DNA of 64,000 nt from JAPPLB01 sp965206655. Lineage in GTDB: Bacteria > Acidobacteriota > Terriglobia > Bryobacterales > UBA6623. The position numbers and the translations under genes were made by a program. Below, one piece after another: positions 25,113 through 34,470 of this stretch. The stretch is from contig CBDBKC010000033.1 in NCBI GenBank assembly GCA_965206655.1, positions 186,001 through 250,000 on the forward strand, in the 5' to 3' direction. Below the pieces are notes generated by a model, which worked only from the letters and a program-made list of their open reading frames with translations, had not been told where the DNA came from and ran no database searches. The number at the start of each line of letters is the position of its first letter. Position 1 is the stretch's first letter.

Positions 25113-26662
25113 TTCTCAAACCCCAGTGGGTGACCGAATACCTCAGCAAGGTGCTGGAGAGCCGCCAGGTTCAGGACACGGAGAACATACCCGAGGAAGC
25201 GGAGGAATCTCGCGCGGTTCTCGAAGGACTGCAGATGCTCGGCAAGCACGGCATCTTTACACGGCCCCATATGGAAGAGGTGTGGCACGACTTGGATCCA
25301 AACCTGCAGGACCACTTTCTACGTTTGATGGAGCAGTTCGATCTGTCGTATCGGACGAAGGAACATGACGACATCAGCATTGTGGTCGAACGGCTCAGCC
25401 TGGATGAAGCAGACTACCGGCCCCAATGGGACGCCAAACAAGCGGACGGCTGCCAGCAGATCCAGATGAAGTTCGAGCTGGACCAGACCATGCCGGCGGG
25501 CATTCCGACCTGGTTCATCGCCCGCTCGCATCGCTTCACAACGTACACGCACTGGAAGTACGGCGCGCTGCTGAAGGACGACGAGAATGGGACACATTTG
25601 GGGTTGGTGCGGGCTCTGCCGGACGACAAGATCATCTACCTGACGGTGCGGGGCCCGTCACCTCACAACTTCTTCGTTCTGCTAAAGGACGGCCTCGACA
25701 AAACGTTCGAGAGGTTCCCGGGGCTCAAGATCAAAGTGACGCTGCCCTGTCCCGGTCACGTCGACCTGCCTGAATGCCCTTACGAGTTCGATTTCGCCGC
25801 GATGGAGCGGGCCGTGCGACGCACCCCGCCGATACGGAAGGTCGCCTGCCAGAGGACGTGGGAGGAGGTCGAGGTTTCACAACTCCTGTTCGGTATTCAC
25901 TGGGGGACGCAAGAGGAGACGGTCCGCAAGGGCCGCGAGACGGTGCGTTGGGAGCAGGTACTGGGACTTCTTTCCGCGATGGATCACAGGCTGGATCAGA
26001 ATGCGGAAGCGGTTGGGAAACTAACTGGGCTGGTGCAACGGCAGTTCTTGCAGCTCTATCGCTCCGAGCAGGAAAAGATTGACTCGCGGGTTCCCAACGT
26101 GTTTGTGCTGGGACCGCATGTGGACGATCCAGAGATCCGAACTTTGTTTGGTGGGGCATCGGAACCTTCCTGGACGCGCAGGCTGTGGAGTCAGGTCGTG
26201 GGTCCGCGGATGCAGGTGCAGTTGTGCTGCCAGGCACCGGGGCAATGGCACCCGGCCCTGAAGGGTGGGCGCTACGACCTTGCTGATCCGGATTCGTGGC
26301 TGTCGGCGATGCTGCCCTACTTGGAACGCATGATGAAGGTGTTCCGGGTCGCCGCGCCGTTGGCGGGGCCGGTTGCGGGCGTTGTGGCTCCTGTAGTGCC
26401 GGACGCCTTCAAGTATCAGTTCCAGTTCACGAAGAGCTTAGTAGCCGCGATACCGGAATTCGGAGATAGGGATTCTGTGCGCAGGATTCGCGAGGAGGGG
26501 GAAGGTTCGGAAGGGCGGCTCCATGGAGCTGAGTTGCGAGCGCTGAAGAGTCTCCTCAGCAAGAAAGACCCGGAAGAGGACTATGGCGGGCTGGACAAGG
26601 TGGTGACCCCGGAGGGGCATCATCTGTGGCTGTGTGAATATCACGCCAATGAGTATCGGTGA
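25028..26662 (+). CDS. Roco protein, COR and C-terminal part (frameshifted)
   Basis: A frame of 544 codons that picks up the Roco chain in the COR domain: 'L-H-Q-L-G-D-I-L-Y-F-K-D' and 'V-I-L-K-P-Q-W-V-T-E-Y' are classic COR motifs. It runs into a C-terminal region that I do not recognise. GTG 25028 is only the first start in the frame, which is open back to 25007 and reads AEVRRIPE before homology. A -1 shift joins it to the LRR-Roc frame, so the gene is either a disrupted pseudogene, has a sequencing error, or makes two polypeptides. Confidence 0.8.
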   Translation: MRRIPETWLHQLGDILYFKDNRDLDDLVILKPQWVTEYLSKVLESRQVQDTENIPEEAEESRAVLEGLQMLGKHGIFTRPHMEEVWHDLDPNLQDHFLRLMEQFDLSYRTKEHDDISIVVERLSLDEADYRPQWDAKQADGCQQIQMKFELDQTMPAGIPTWFIARSHRFTTYTHWKYGALLKDDENGTHLGLVRALPDDKIIYLTVRGPSPHNFFVLLKDGLDKTFERFPGLKIKVTLPCPGHVDLPECPYEFDFAAMERAVRRTPPIRKVACQRTWEEVEVSQLLFGIHWGTQEETVRKGRETVRWEQVLGLLSAMDHRLDQNAEAVGKLTGLVQRQFLQLYRSEQEKIDSRVPNVFVLGPHVDDPEIRTLFGGASEPSWTRRLWSQVVGPRMQVQLCCQAPGQWHPALKGGRYDLADPDSWLSAMLPYLERMMKVFRVAAPLAGPVAGVVAPVVPDAFKYQFQFTKSLVAAIPEFGDRDSVRRIREEGEGSEGRLHGAELRALKSLLSKKDPEEDYGGLDKVVTPEGHHLWLCEYHANEYR

Positions 26663-26709
26663 GCCAGTCCCCCGTTCGCCTCGCTGCAATCGTTGTGCAG
26701 GACAAAGTC

Positions 26710-26812
26710 TGCTGTGGGGCTGGTTGGAGTTGCACGGCTTGGGTGGTGGATTGATGGGTCGGGGGAAAGGCCGCGGACCTCAAGACCGAGGTCCTCGCTA
26801 CGGGGCTTCTCG
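26710..26812. repeat. 104-bp dispersed repeat, copy A
   Basis: Shares about 95 of 103 positions with copy B at 27131-27234, including TTGATGGGTCGGGGGAAAGG and a central palindrome GGACCTC-x5-GAGGTCC. It resembles a REP-like or other palindromic element. Confidence 0.75.
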
Positions 26813-27130
26813 TTTCGTTTGGTGACGTGGATCGGTGTCGTGTGGTTGGTCAACGCAGGCTTACGCCAGCGGCTCTGAGTTTTGGTTGGGGCGGCTGAGG
26901 TTTTGGTGGGCTGGGGTGTTTCTGTTGTCGGGCTGGCGGGGGTGCTGGTGGCTTACGATGTCGTGGTTGTATCGCCCTTCCAGGGCTTGTGCCTGATGGG
27001 TGGCGTACCCACGGCTGAAGCCGCGGGCTATGTTCTGTCGCCCCTTCGATATTGCCATATGGCAAGAAGGTAGGGGCGTTTCCGCGGGCTGGGCCCACGG
27101 GCGCGCGCATTGACATCCGCGCCTCTGTGC

Positions 27131-27234
27131 TGCTGTGGGACTGGTTGGAGTTGGACGGCTTGCGTGGTGGATTGATGGGTCGGGGGAAAGGCCGCGGACC
27201 TCACGACCGAGGTCCTCGCTACGGGGGCTCCTCG
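27131..27234. repeat. 104-bp dispersed repeat, copy B
   Basis: Direct copy of the element at 26710-26812, in the same orientation, ending CGCTACGGGGGCTCCTCG. The palindrome reads GGACCTC-ACGACC-GAGGTCC. Confidence 0.75.
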
Positions 27235-27465
27235 ACGGGTAACCGCTTGCTCACGCGCGCGGCACGGAAAGAGGATGCGGCTCGCGCTGGAGGCGCTGGA
27301 AGACGGCGGGGCGAAGCGGCCGGGGCGTCCGCCGAAGTGGTTGGTGGAGGCTCGGCGGCGGTTAAGCGACACGGAGTTGGAGGACGCGGCGGGTTAGGGG
27401 CTGTGAAGTGGCTTTCTCACTTCGATGTGACCTCCTGCCCGCCTCATTCGTCATAATCAGAAGAC

Positions 27466-29043
27466 ATGTCCTTCTCTAACCGGCGGCATCCTGTTCTCCT
27501 ATGGCTCGCGAGCGTGGTTCTTCTGAACTTATTCGCCACAAGCGCCCAGGCCCAGAAGGTCGAGGCGATGGTTCACGTCCTCGACAACGGCATGAAGCTG
27601 CTGCTGGTTCCGCGCGAAGGCGACCCGAACATCTCGTGCGGTTGGGTCGCGAAGGTGGGCTCGGTGAACGAGCGTCCGGGTGTGACCGGCGTCGCGCACT
27701 TGTTCGAGCACATGATGTTCAAGGGTACGCACACGCTCGGCACGAAGGACATCGAAAAGGACCTGGCCATCATCAAGCAGCTTGACGCCCTCAAGGCCCG
27801 GATCCGCGAAGAGGAAGAGGCGCTCATCGAAAAGCACCGCCGCGGGCTGATCGACGACCCGAAGAGTCCCGAGGCGCGCACCGAAAACCACAACAGCTTG
27901 CTCAAGCAGTTCGATGCGCTGCTGCAGCAACAGCGCGAGCTCATCGTCAAGGACGAGTTCGACCGCATCTACACGCTGAACGGCGCATCGGGTCTCAACG
28001 CCTTCACGTCGAACGACCTGACGCTCTACATGATCAACGTCCCCGCCAACAAACTGGAACTTTGGTTTTGGATGGAGTCCGACCGGCTTTCGAACCCGGT
28101 GTTCCGCGAGTTCTACAGCGAGCGCGATGTCGTACATGAAGAGCGTCGGTTGCGCGTCGATTCCACGCCCACCGGTAAGCTCAACGAGCAGTTCACAACA
28201 CTTTTCTGGCAGTCATCGCCGTATCACTGGCCGGTAATCGGTTGGCCGAGCGACCTTGAAGGCCTTACGCGCGAGGAAGCCCTCGAGTTTTTCGACATCT
28301 ACTACGCACCGAATAACCTTACGGTCTCGCTTGTGGGCGACTTCGACCCCGATCAGGCCATCGAATGGGCCGAGAAATATTTCGGCCGAATCGAAAAAGG
28401 CAAGACGAAGCCCCAGCCCGTCCGCACGTCGGAGATCGAGCAGCAGGCCGAAACGCGCATGACCGGTTACGCCGATACGCGTCCCACTGTCAAGGCCCTC
28501 TACCACACTGTCGCTGACGCTCATCGCGATGAGCCGGCTTTGCTCGTTCTCGCGAGCCTGATGAACGGAAACACAGGCCGGCTCTACAAATCGCTCGTGC
28601 TTGAGCAGAAAGTGGCCACAGCCGCCGGGGCGGGAGTGAACGGTATGAAGTACGACGGTTTGTTTGAGTTGACGGGCGTGGCCGCGGAAGGCCATACGCC
28701 GGAAGAGGTCGAACAGGCGCTTTACAAGGAGATGGAAGTCCTGCAAGAGCAACTCGTCGGTGATCGAGAACTTCAGAAGGTGAAGAACCAACAGCTCGCG
28801 GGCGACTTCCGCCGGCTGCGCTCGAAAACCAGCCTGATGATTCAGCTACTGATCTATGAAGCGCTCGGCAGTTGGGAGAACATCAATAGGTTTTCCGACC
28901 GCATCCAAGCCGTAACACCCGAAGACGTGCGCGCGGTCGCGAAGAAATACTTCAAGCCCGAAAACCGGAACGTGGCGGTCTACTACACCAAAGAGGGCGG
29001 CGCGCGTCCCGGCGGCCCGGCAGGACCCGGAGGTCAACGATGA
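27466..29043 (+). CDS. Secreted M16 zinc metallopeptidase
   Basis: A 525-residue M16 family (pitrilysin/PqqL-like) peptidase with a signal peptide (hydrophobic 9-24, A-Q-A-Q cleavage near 29). The inverted zinc motif H-L-F-E-H is at 78-82 ('A-H-L-F-E-H-M-M-F-K-G-T'), so it is the catalytic partner. A long insert of charged helices (about 100-160) follows the motif, and the C-terminus ends in a Gly/Pro-rich tail. The stop overlaps the next gene (ATGA), so active and inactive subunits are co-translated. Confidence 0.9.
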   Translation: MSFSNRRHPVLLWLASVVLLNLFATSAQAQKVEAMVHVLDNGMKLLLVPREGDPNISCGWVAKVGSVNERPGVTGVAHLFEHMMFKGTHTLGTKDIEKDLAIIKQLDALKARIREEEEALIEKHRRGLIDDPKSPEARTENHNSLLKQFDALLQQQRELIVKDEFDRIYTLNGASGLNAFTSNDLTLYMINVPANKLELWFWMESDRLSNPVFREFYSERDVVHEERRLRVDSTPTGKLNEQFTTLFWQSSPYHWPVIGWPSDLEGLTREEALEFFDIYYAPNNLTVSLVGDFDPDQAIEWAEKYFGRIEKGKTKPQPVRTSEIEQQAETRMTGYADTRPTVKALYHTVADAHRDEPALLVLASLMNGNTGRLYKSLVLEQKVATAAGAGVNGMKYDGLFELTGVAAEGHTPEEVEQALYKEMEVLQEQLVGDRELQKVKNQQLAGDFRRLRSKTSLMIQLLIYEALGSWENINRFSDRIQAVTPEDVRAVAKKYFKPENRNVAVYYTKEGGARPGGPAGPGGQR

Positions 29044-30539
29044 GACGCCGAGATTGGATGAGGATCGCCGGGGGCGCGGCATTTGCACCCGCGGCTTGGG
29101 CCGCCGAGGAGGGAATTGCTCGGCACCCGAGCCGGCTGAAGTTTCCGAAGCTCACCTACAATCCGCCGCAGGCCGAAGAACACCGGCATGAGCTTCCGGG
29201 CGGCGCCGTGGCCTACGTTGTTGAGGACCACCAGCTTCCACTGATCGACATCTCGATTACGATCCGCACCGGCGGTTACCTGGCTCCCAAGGAAATGCTG
29301 GGTCTGGCGTCCTCCACTGGTTCTCAGATCCGTGCCGGCGGAACGAAAACCATATCCGCGCGAGACTTTGACGAGCAGGCTGCATTTCTGGCGTCCCAGA
29401 TTAGTAGCAGTGTGGGTGCTACGTCGGCTTCGGCCGGCTTGAACTGCATCAAGCAGAACCTTGAGCCGACGCTCAAGCTGTTCTTCGACATGCTGAAGAA
29501 CCCGGGCTTCGATCCTGAACGGTTCCAGCTTTCCGTCGCCCGCCGCCTGCAGGGCATGCAGCGTCGAAACGACCGCACGGGCGGGATTGAGGGACGCGAG
29601 TTTGCCCGGCTTCTGCGCGGCGACGACCACTTCTCGACTTGGCAGACGACAAAAGCGTCGGTCGAAGCCATCACGGTCGAAGCCATGGCAGAGTTCCACC
29701 AGCGTTATTACCACCCCGGCTCGATGATCTTCACCATATCCGGAGACGTTGATACAAAAGAGATCGTCGATCGGCTCGGCGGCGAACTCAGCGATGGTTG
29801 GCCGGCATCCTCGAAACCAGACGTCCCGGAAGTTCCGGCCCCAACTCAGACGCCAAAGCCGGGCGTCTACATGGTCAACAAACCGGACGTGAATCAATCC
29901 CGCATCGCCATGGGCCACATCGGGATCCAGCGGGACAACCCCGACCATATCGCCGTCGGCATCATGAACCACATCCTCGGGGGCGGCGGATTCACGGCGC
30001 GCATCATGTCACGAGTGCGCTCGGATGAGGGCCTCGCCTACAGCGCCGGCACAAGTTTCCGTCCCGGCACCTACTATCCGGGCCTGTTCCGGGCCGGTTT
30101 CCAGTCGATGAACGCGCGCTGTGCGCAGGCAACGACGATTATCCTGGAGGAACTCGACCGGATTCGCCAGGAGAAGGTCTCCGAAGAGGAGCTGGCGGTC
30201 GCGAAGAACTTTTCCATTGAGGTGTTCCCCAGGTTCTTCGCCACAGCCTCGGCCGTGGCCGGGACGTTTACCGCCGATGAGTATACCCACCGCGAAAAGG
30301 GCTATTGGGATAAGTACCGTGACCGTATCGCCGCCGTTAGCAGCGACGACGTGCTGCGGGTTGCGCAGAAGTACCTGCACCCAGACCAACTGGTGATTCT
30401 GGGAGTTGGGAACGCGGAGCAGATGCTGGCCGGGAATACCGACGAGCCGGACTTCCAGTTCTCAAAGCTGGCCAAAGACGGAGAGATTCACAGTATTCCG
30501 TTGCCCGATCCGATGACGATGGAGTATGCATCGGCCTGA
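29040..30539 (+). CDS. M16 family peptidase homologue, inactive subunit
   Basis: A 499-residue M16 homologue without an H-x-x-E-H motif: the aligned region reads 'L-G-L-A-S-S-T-G-S-Q-I-R-A-G-G-T', so it is a non-catalytic subunit. It starts with an unusually short Tat- or Sec-like leader (R-R-R-D-W-M-R-I-A-G-G-A, about 1-22). Later repeats of the family are present ('M-S-R-V-R-S-D-E-G-L-A-Y' near 320, a typical R-E/Y-style segment). It probably forms a heterodimer with the upstream peptidase in the periplasm. Confidence 0.88.
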   Translation: MRRRDWMRIAGGAAFAPAAWAAEEGIARHPSRLKFPKLTYNPPQAEEHRHELPGGAVAYVVEDHQLPLIDISITIRTGGYLAPKEMLGLASSTGSQIRAGGTKTISARDFDEQAAFLASQISSSVGATSASAGLNCIKQNLEPTLKLFFDMLKNPGFDPERFQLSVARRLQGMQRRNDRTGGIEGREFARLLRGDDHFSTWQTTKASVEAITVEAMAEFHQRYYHPGSMIFTISGDVDTKEIVDRLGGELSDGWPASSKPDVPEVPAPTQTPKPGVYMVNKPDVNQSRIAMGHIGIQRDNPDHIAVGIMNHILGGGGFTARIMSRVRSDEGLAYSAGTSFRPGTYYPGLFRAGFQSMNARCAQATTIILEELDRIRQEKVSEEELAVAKNFSIEVFPRFFATASAVAGTFTADEYTHREKGYWDKYRDRIAAVSSDDVLRVAQKYLHPDQLVILGVGNAEQMLAGNTDEPDFQFSKLAKDGEIHSIPLPDPMTMEYASA

Positions 30540-30676
30540 GATCGCCGTAACTACCTGTAACAAAAGGGCCCTTTGGGCTACCCCAGCGAGATGCGGGTGC
30601 AATGCGGACTCAGCAGAAATCCGGCCAGCGACTCGGCGAATCCCCCCATGGTGGGCGAGAGGATATAGTTTTAGTA

Positions 30677-30701
30677 TGTTCAGTACCGATAGTACTGAAC
30701 A
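30677..30701. promoter_or_regulatory. Perfect 10-bp inverted repeat before a GTG start
   Basis: TGTTCAGTAC - CGATA - GTACTGAACA. The right arm ends one base before the GTG at 30702, and TATAGT (30664-30669) lies 7 bp before the left arm, so it would cover a transcription start. Likely an operator for a dimeric repressor or an RNA hairpin at the start codon. Confidence 0.55.
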
Positions 30702-31430
30702 GTGTTCACGCCCTTCGCAAAACCTTCCGACGGCCCTCGATATGCCAACCTGCGAGCCCTGTGGGTTCCGGTCGCCCGACTCGCCTATTTGGGTGCGGGC
30801 ACGTGGCTGATCTTCGCGCTGGGGCAGTGGTCTCCGCAGTTCGCCGTTCCACTACTGGCATGCTTTCTGCCGACCATTCTGCACTTGACGCTGGCGTTGC
30901 CGCACGCCCGGCCGCTGATTCAAAGCCGTCCCTATCTGCTGCGTTGGATTTACGGTCTTCCGCTCCTCGGTCTTTCGGCCTATATTCTGCTTTGGTCGGT
31001 GGCTCCCGTGATGGGCGCGGGTTGGGGGAACAATATGGGCTTCTTGCTTGCGGACATGTTCAGGGATCTGCCGTTCGAGTCGCGGAACGCGATCGCCTTT
31101 GCTGGATTCACGGCCGCGGCGGTTCTGTTGAGCTACTGCGGCTGGAACTGGAAAACGCACGGCTGGCGTGGGGCTTTTTTACTCAGACCGGCCGCAACGA
31201 TCAGCACCCTGTTAGTTGCGCCTGTAGGAGCCGCCATCGCAATCGCCCAGGCGTGCTCACTACTTCAGTTGCCCGACCCGATTCTAAACGCGGGCGCGTT
31301 TGCGGTGGAGGCGACGCTGTACACGCAATTCATCGCGGCGCGATCGACAACCCTAATACTATTCCCGATCGCCGCCTGTGTGATCCTGGTCCGCGGCTTT
31401 GGCCAACCGAAATGGCAAGGCCAGAGTTGA
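30702..31430 (+). CDS. Hypothetical integral membrane protein
   Basis: A 242-residue protein with about six or seven hydrophobic segments (for example residues 27-40, 46-62, 81-103, 128-145 and 220-236), of a type with GAGTWLIFALG and 'L-L-S-Y-C-G-W-N-W'. The frame is closed by TGA at 30696, so GTG 30702 is the first usable start, directly after a palindrome and without a Shine-Dalgarno. The overlapping frame in the other phase starting near 30602 is low-complexity and rejected. No family recognised. Confidence 0.6.
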   Translation: MFTPFAKPSDGPRYANLRALWVPVARLAYLGAGTWLIFALGQWSPQFAVPLLACFLPTILHLTLALPHARPLIQSRPYLLRWIYGLPLLGLSAYILLWSVAPVMGAGWGNNMGFLLADMFRDLPFESRNAIAFAGFTAAAVLLSYCGWNWKTHGWRGAFLLRPAATISTLLVAPVGAAIAIAQACSLLQLPDPILNAGAFAVEATLYTQFIAARSTTLILFPIAACVILVRGFGQPKWQGQS

Positions 31431-31532
31431 GTATTCAGCCCGCATAGGGGATGCGGCGGCCGGCAGACTCGTGAAAACGCCTCATCACCTCGTCGATCGG
31501 CTCCTTCAACGGCCGGGAGTGGCGGACGGCGC

Positions 31533-32114
31533 CTATCCTATCTCGAGAACTTCTTTCTCCTTGGAGGCGCCGATGGCATCAATGTCGGCAATGGTATTGT
31601 CAGTCAACTTCTGAATCTCGTCGTGATTGTGGTGTTGCTCGTCCTCGGAGATCTTCTTGTCCCTGAGGAAACTCTTGGCGGCATCGTTTGCATCCCTGCG
31701 GACGTTGCGGGCCGCCACGCGATGCTGCTCGACGACGCCGTGGAGTCGCTTAACGAGTTCTTTGCGCCGCTCTTCGGTCAAGGGCGGGATGGGCAAACGG
31801 ATCACCTTCCCGTCGTTGGCGGGCGTCAGGCCGAGATTGGCGGCCAAGATGCCCTTTTCGATGGCCCCCATTTGCGACGTGTCCCATGGCTGGACGAGGA
31901 TTAGCGCCGGCTCGGGAGTACTGATGCTCGCGACTTGATTCAGTGGAGTGGACGTACCGTAGTAGTCGACCCGGACCGGGTCGAGAATACTAACGGAAGC
32001 GCGCCCTGTGCGGATGCTGGAGAGCTCATGCCGCAGGTCCTCTATCGTCTTACTCATCCGAGTTGCAGTCTCAGATTTGAGCTCGTCGAGTGTCTCAGCT
32101 TGGAAGGTGGACAT
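31533..32114 (-). CDS. frr: Ribosome recycling factor
   Basis: A 193-residue RRF, which splits post-termination 70S ribosomes with EF-G. Typical motifs: 'S-I-R-T-G-R-A-S' (about 33), 'L-N-Q-V-A-S-I-S', 'P-P-L-T-E-E-R-R-K-E-L-V-K' (about 112) and 'A-A-R-N-V-R-R-D-A' (about 130). It is the last gene of the rplM-rpsI-rpsB-tsf-pyrH-frr run, 11 bp after pyrH. Full length. Confidence 0.96.
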   Translation of the reverse strand: MSTFQAETLDELKSETATRMSKTIEDLRHELSSIRTGRASVSILDPVRVDYYGTSTPLNQVASISTPEPALILVQPWDTSQMGAIEKGILAANLGLTPANDGKVIRLPIPPLTEERRKELVKRLHGVVEQHRVAARNVRRDANDAAKSFLRDKKISEDEQHHNHDEIQKLTDNTIADIDAIGASKEKEVLEIG

Positions 32115-32125
32115 TCCTCTTTACC

Positions 32126-32833
32126 TCAATCGATCTTGGTGCCGATCGTATCGCCGTTTACTAGCCGTTGGATATTGCCGGGCACGGTGAGATCAAAGAC
32201 GACGATGGGTAGGTTGCTGTCGCGGCACAGAGAAACGGCCGCGGCGTCCATTACGGCTAGGTTACCCGCCAACACGTCGTTATACGAGATTTTCTCATAT
32301 CGGATCGCGTCGGGGAATTGAACAGGGTCCTTGTCGTAAACGCCGTCGACTTTGGTCCCTTTGGCCAGCAGTGACGCACCGATCTCGGCCGCACGCAGCG
32401 CCGCCGCCGAGTCCGTGGAGAAGAAAGGGTTTCCTGTGCCGGCGGCGAAGATCACAATGTCCTTCCGGTCAAGGTGCTGTAGGGCTTGGGGAAGCGAGAA
32501 ACCTTCCAGAACCGGTGGCATGGGGATAGCGCTCTGCACGACCGCCGGTTGCCCCTGGGCGCGCAGGAAATCACGGAGAGCAATCGCGTTCAGGCCCGTG
32601 GCGAGCATCCCCATCTGGTCGACGGAGATCCGGCCGAGGCCCGTTGCCGAGGCTTGAACACCGCGGAAGAAGTTGCCGCCACCGACGACGACACCGATCT
32701 CGGTTCCCGATCTCGATGCTTCGGCGATGTCGCGGGCGATACGGCTGATGGAATCAGGATCCAGACCGAAGCCGGCCGTCCCGGCCATAGCCTCGCCGCT
32801 CAGTTTCAGTAGGATGCGACGATAAACCGCCAT
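32126..32833 (-). CDS. pyrH: UMP kinase
   Basis: A 235-residue uridylate kinase of the amino-acid kinase fold, converting UMP to UDP with ATP. 'R-I-L-L-K-L-S-G-E-A-M' opens the P-site, 'G-V-V-V-G-G-G-N-F-F-R-G' (about 48) and 'D-x-M-G-M-L-A-T-x-x-N' (about 73) bind UMP, and 'F-A-A-G-T-G-N-P-F-F-S-T-D' (about 130) is the conserved substrate loop. It lies 50 bp downstream of tsf in the translation operon, the usual place in many phyla. Confidence 0.96.
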   Translation of the reverse strand: MAVYRRILLKLSGEAMAGTAGFGLDPDSISRIARDIAEASRSGTEIGVVVGGGNFFRGVQASATGLGRISVDQMGMLATGLNAIALRDFLRAQGQPAVVQSAIPMPPVLEGFSLPQALQHLDRKDIVIFAAGTGNPFFSTDSAAALRAAEIGASLLAKGTKVDGVYDKDPVQFPDAIRYEKISYNDVLAGNLAVMDAAAVSLCRDSNLPIVVFDLTVPGNIQRLVNGDTIGTKID

Positions 32834-32883
32834 TCGTGGGCGCCTTGCCCGTGTAGGGCGCGGGAACTAGTCGTCGACGCTGC

Positions 32884-33489
32884 CTAGGCGTCGCCTTCGC
32901 CGACTTTGAATCGAGCCATGCGGCTGACCAGGATGTTCTCACCGAGCTTGGAGATCGTGGCCGTAATGAGTTCTCCAACGGTAGCCGCGTTGTCCTTAAC
33001 GAAGGGCTGCTCGTAGAGGCAGACCTCTTCGTAGAACTTCTTCATGCGCCCGTCGACGATCTTATCGACGATCTGTTCCGGCTTGCCTTCCTTGAGAGCG
33101 CGGGCCTTCTGGACTTCACGTTCGTCTTCGAGTTCCTGCTCGCTGACGTCTTCCTTGCGCAGGAAGCGCGGATCGGTAGCCGCGATGTGCATCGCGATGT
33201 CGTGGACGAGCTGTTGGAAGTCGTCGGTGCGGGCGACGAAATCAGATTCACAATTCACCTCGACGATGACGCCGAGCTTACTGCCGGGATGGATATAGGT
33301 CCCGATGATCCCCTCTTTAGCGTCACGGCCGGCCTTCTTCTGAGCGATATCGACGCCGCGTTTCCTCAGGTTCAACTCGGCTTTCGCCAAGTCTCCATCC
33401 GCTTCCTGAAGCGCCTTCTTGCAGTCCATGAAGCCGACGCCGGTCTTTTCCCGGAGTTCCTTGACCATCTTCGCGGTAATGTCCGCCAT
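32884..33489 (-). CDS. tsf: Elongation factor Ts
   Basis: A 201-residue EF-Ts of the short form (one subdomain and a partial second, as in Thermus). 'V-K-E-L-R-E-K-T-G-V-G-F-M-D-C-K-K-A-L' (about 10) contacts EF-Tu, and 'V-E-V-N-C-E-S-D-F-V-A-R' (about 75) is the second signature. It follows rpsB by 50 bp. Confidence 0.96.
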   Translation of the reverse strand: MADITAKMVKELREKTGVGFMDCKKALQEADGDLAKAELNLRKRGVDIAQKKAGRDAKEGIIGTYIHPGSKLGVIVEVNCESDFVARTDDFQQLVHDIAMHIAATDPRFLRKEDVSEQELEDEREVQKARALKEGKPEQIVDKIVDGRMKKFYEEVCLYEQPFVKDNAATVGELITATISKLGENILVSRMARFKVGEGDA

Positions 33490-33539
33490 AACGTTTCCCT
33501 GCTGTTGTTTCTCCGAAAGGTAGAGACAGAGCGGTCGGC

Positions 33540-34361
33540 CTAGGTGACGGCGGGCGGCTCCGAGGCCACAACTTGTTCTCCGGCCGGCGGAGGCGCCGCT
33601 GTGGTTCCATAAGCGACCGCTTCGACGTCGCCGGCCGTGTCGGCCGCGTCCGCCTCCTCTTCGAGCTCATTCGCCGTCGAGATGCCGTGGCCTTCGATCA
33701 CAGCGTCGGCCATCTTGTTGGCGAAGAGCCGGATAGCGCGCAACGCGTCGTCGTTGCCCGGAATCACGTAGTCGACGGCGTCGGGGTCGCAGTTCGTGTC
33801 GACGACCGCAACGACGGGAATCTGCAACTTGCGCGCTTCGTGGACAGCAATCGACTCTTTGTTCGAGTCGATCACGAACATCACGTCGGGTGGACCGGGA
33901 ATGTCCTTGATGCCCGCCAGATTCTGGTCGAGATGCTTTCGCTCCCGCTCCAACCGGGAAACTTCCTTCTTGGAACGTCCCTCGTAGCCCTCGTCGTTCG
34001 CCAGCCGTTCCAGTTCCTTGAGCCGCGCGATGGATTTCTGCACAGTCGTCCAGTTCGTGAGCAGACCGCCGAGCCAACGGCTATTGATGTAGTACATCTC
34101 ACAGCGCTTGGCCTCTTCCGCGATTGCTTCCTGGGCCTGACGCTTGGTTCCGACGAAAAGGATCGTCTTGTTTTCAGTCGCCGCTTCCTGAATAAAGCGG
34201 GCCGCCTCCTTGAACATCTTGAGGGTCTTCTGGAGATCGATGATGTGAATGCCGTTGCGTTCGCCGAAGATGTGCTCTTTCATCTTCGGATTCCAGCGCC
34301 TGGTCTGGTGCCCGAAATGAACGCCTGATTCGAGCAATTCCTTCATTGTGATTTGGGGCAA
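33540..34361 (-). CDS. rpsB: 30S ribosomal protein S2
   Basis: A 273-residue S2 with the family start 'M-K-E-L-L-E-S-G-V-H-F-G-H-Q-T-R-R-W-N-P' and 'D-x-x-x-E-S-I-A-V-H-E-A-R-K' in the middle. The C-terminal tail from about 240 is an acidic, Ala/Pro-rich extension that is longer than in E. coli. Located between rpsI and tsf in the operon. Confidence 0.97.
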   Translation of the reverse strand: MPQITMKELLESGVHFGHQTRRWNPKMKEHIFGERNGIHIIDLQKTLKMFKEAARFIQEAATENKTILFVGTKRQAQEAIAEEAKRCEMYYINSRWLGGLLTNWTTVQKSIARLKELERLANDEGYEGRSKKEVSRLERERKHLDQNLAGIKDIPGPPDVMFVIDSNKESIAVHEARKLQIPVVAVVDTNCDPDAVDYVIPGNDDALRAIRLFANKMADAVIEGHGISTANELEEEADAADTAGDVEAVAYGTTAAPPPAGEQVVASEPPAVT

Positions 34362-34470
34362 CTAGTCCTCCTCTTTCCGGCGGCTGATGAAGCAACCGAG
34401 CCGAAGCGCCGAACCCTTTCCAAGCGGGATTTGGGTCGGCATCCTCAGCCGTTTCCGGAGTACTTCTCGT

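Larger units (their letters stand above)
26663..27465. other. Repeat-rich 803-bp spacer
   Basis: Contains two copies of a roughly 104-bp repeat (26710-26812 and 27131-27234). Between them is a stretch with GCGTACCCACGGCTGAAGCC and GCGGGCTATGTTCTGTCGCC (27003-27043), of a kind seen often between acidobacterial genes. No ORF in it looks real: all are Gly/Arg/Trp-rich products of GC-rich DNA. Confidence 0.5.

Noticed and set aside
30602..31447. 281-codon frame overlapping the membrane protein
   Set aside because: Low-complexity composition; the 30702 frame has regular membrane helices.
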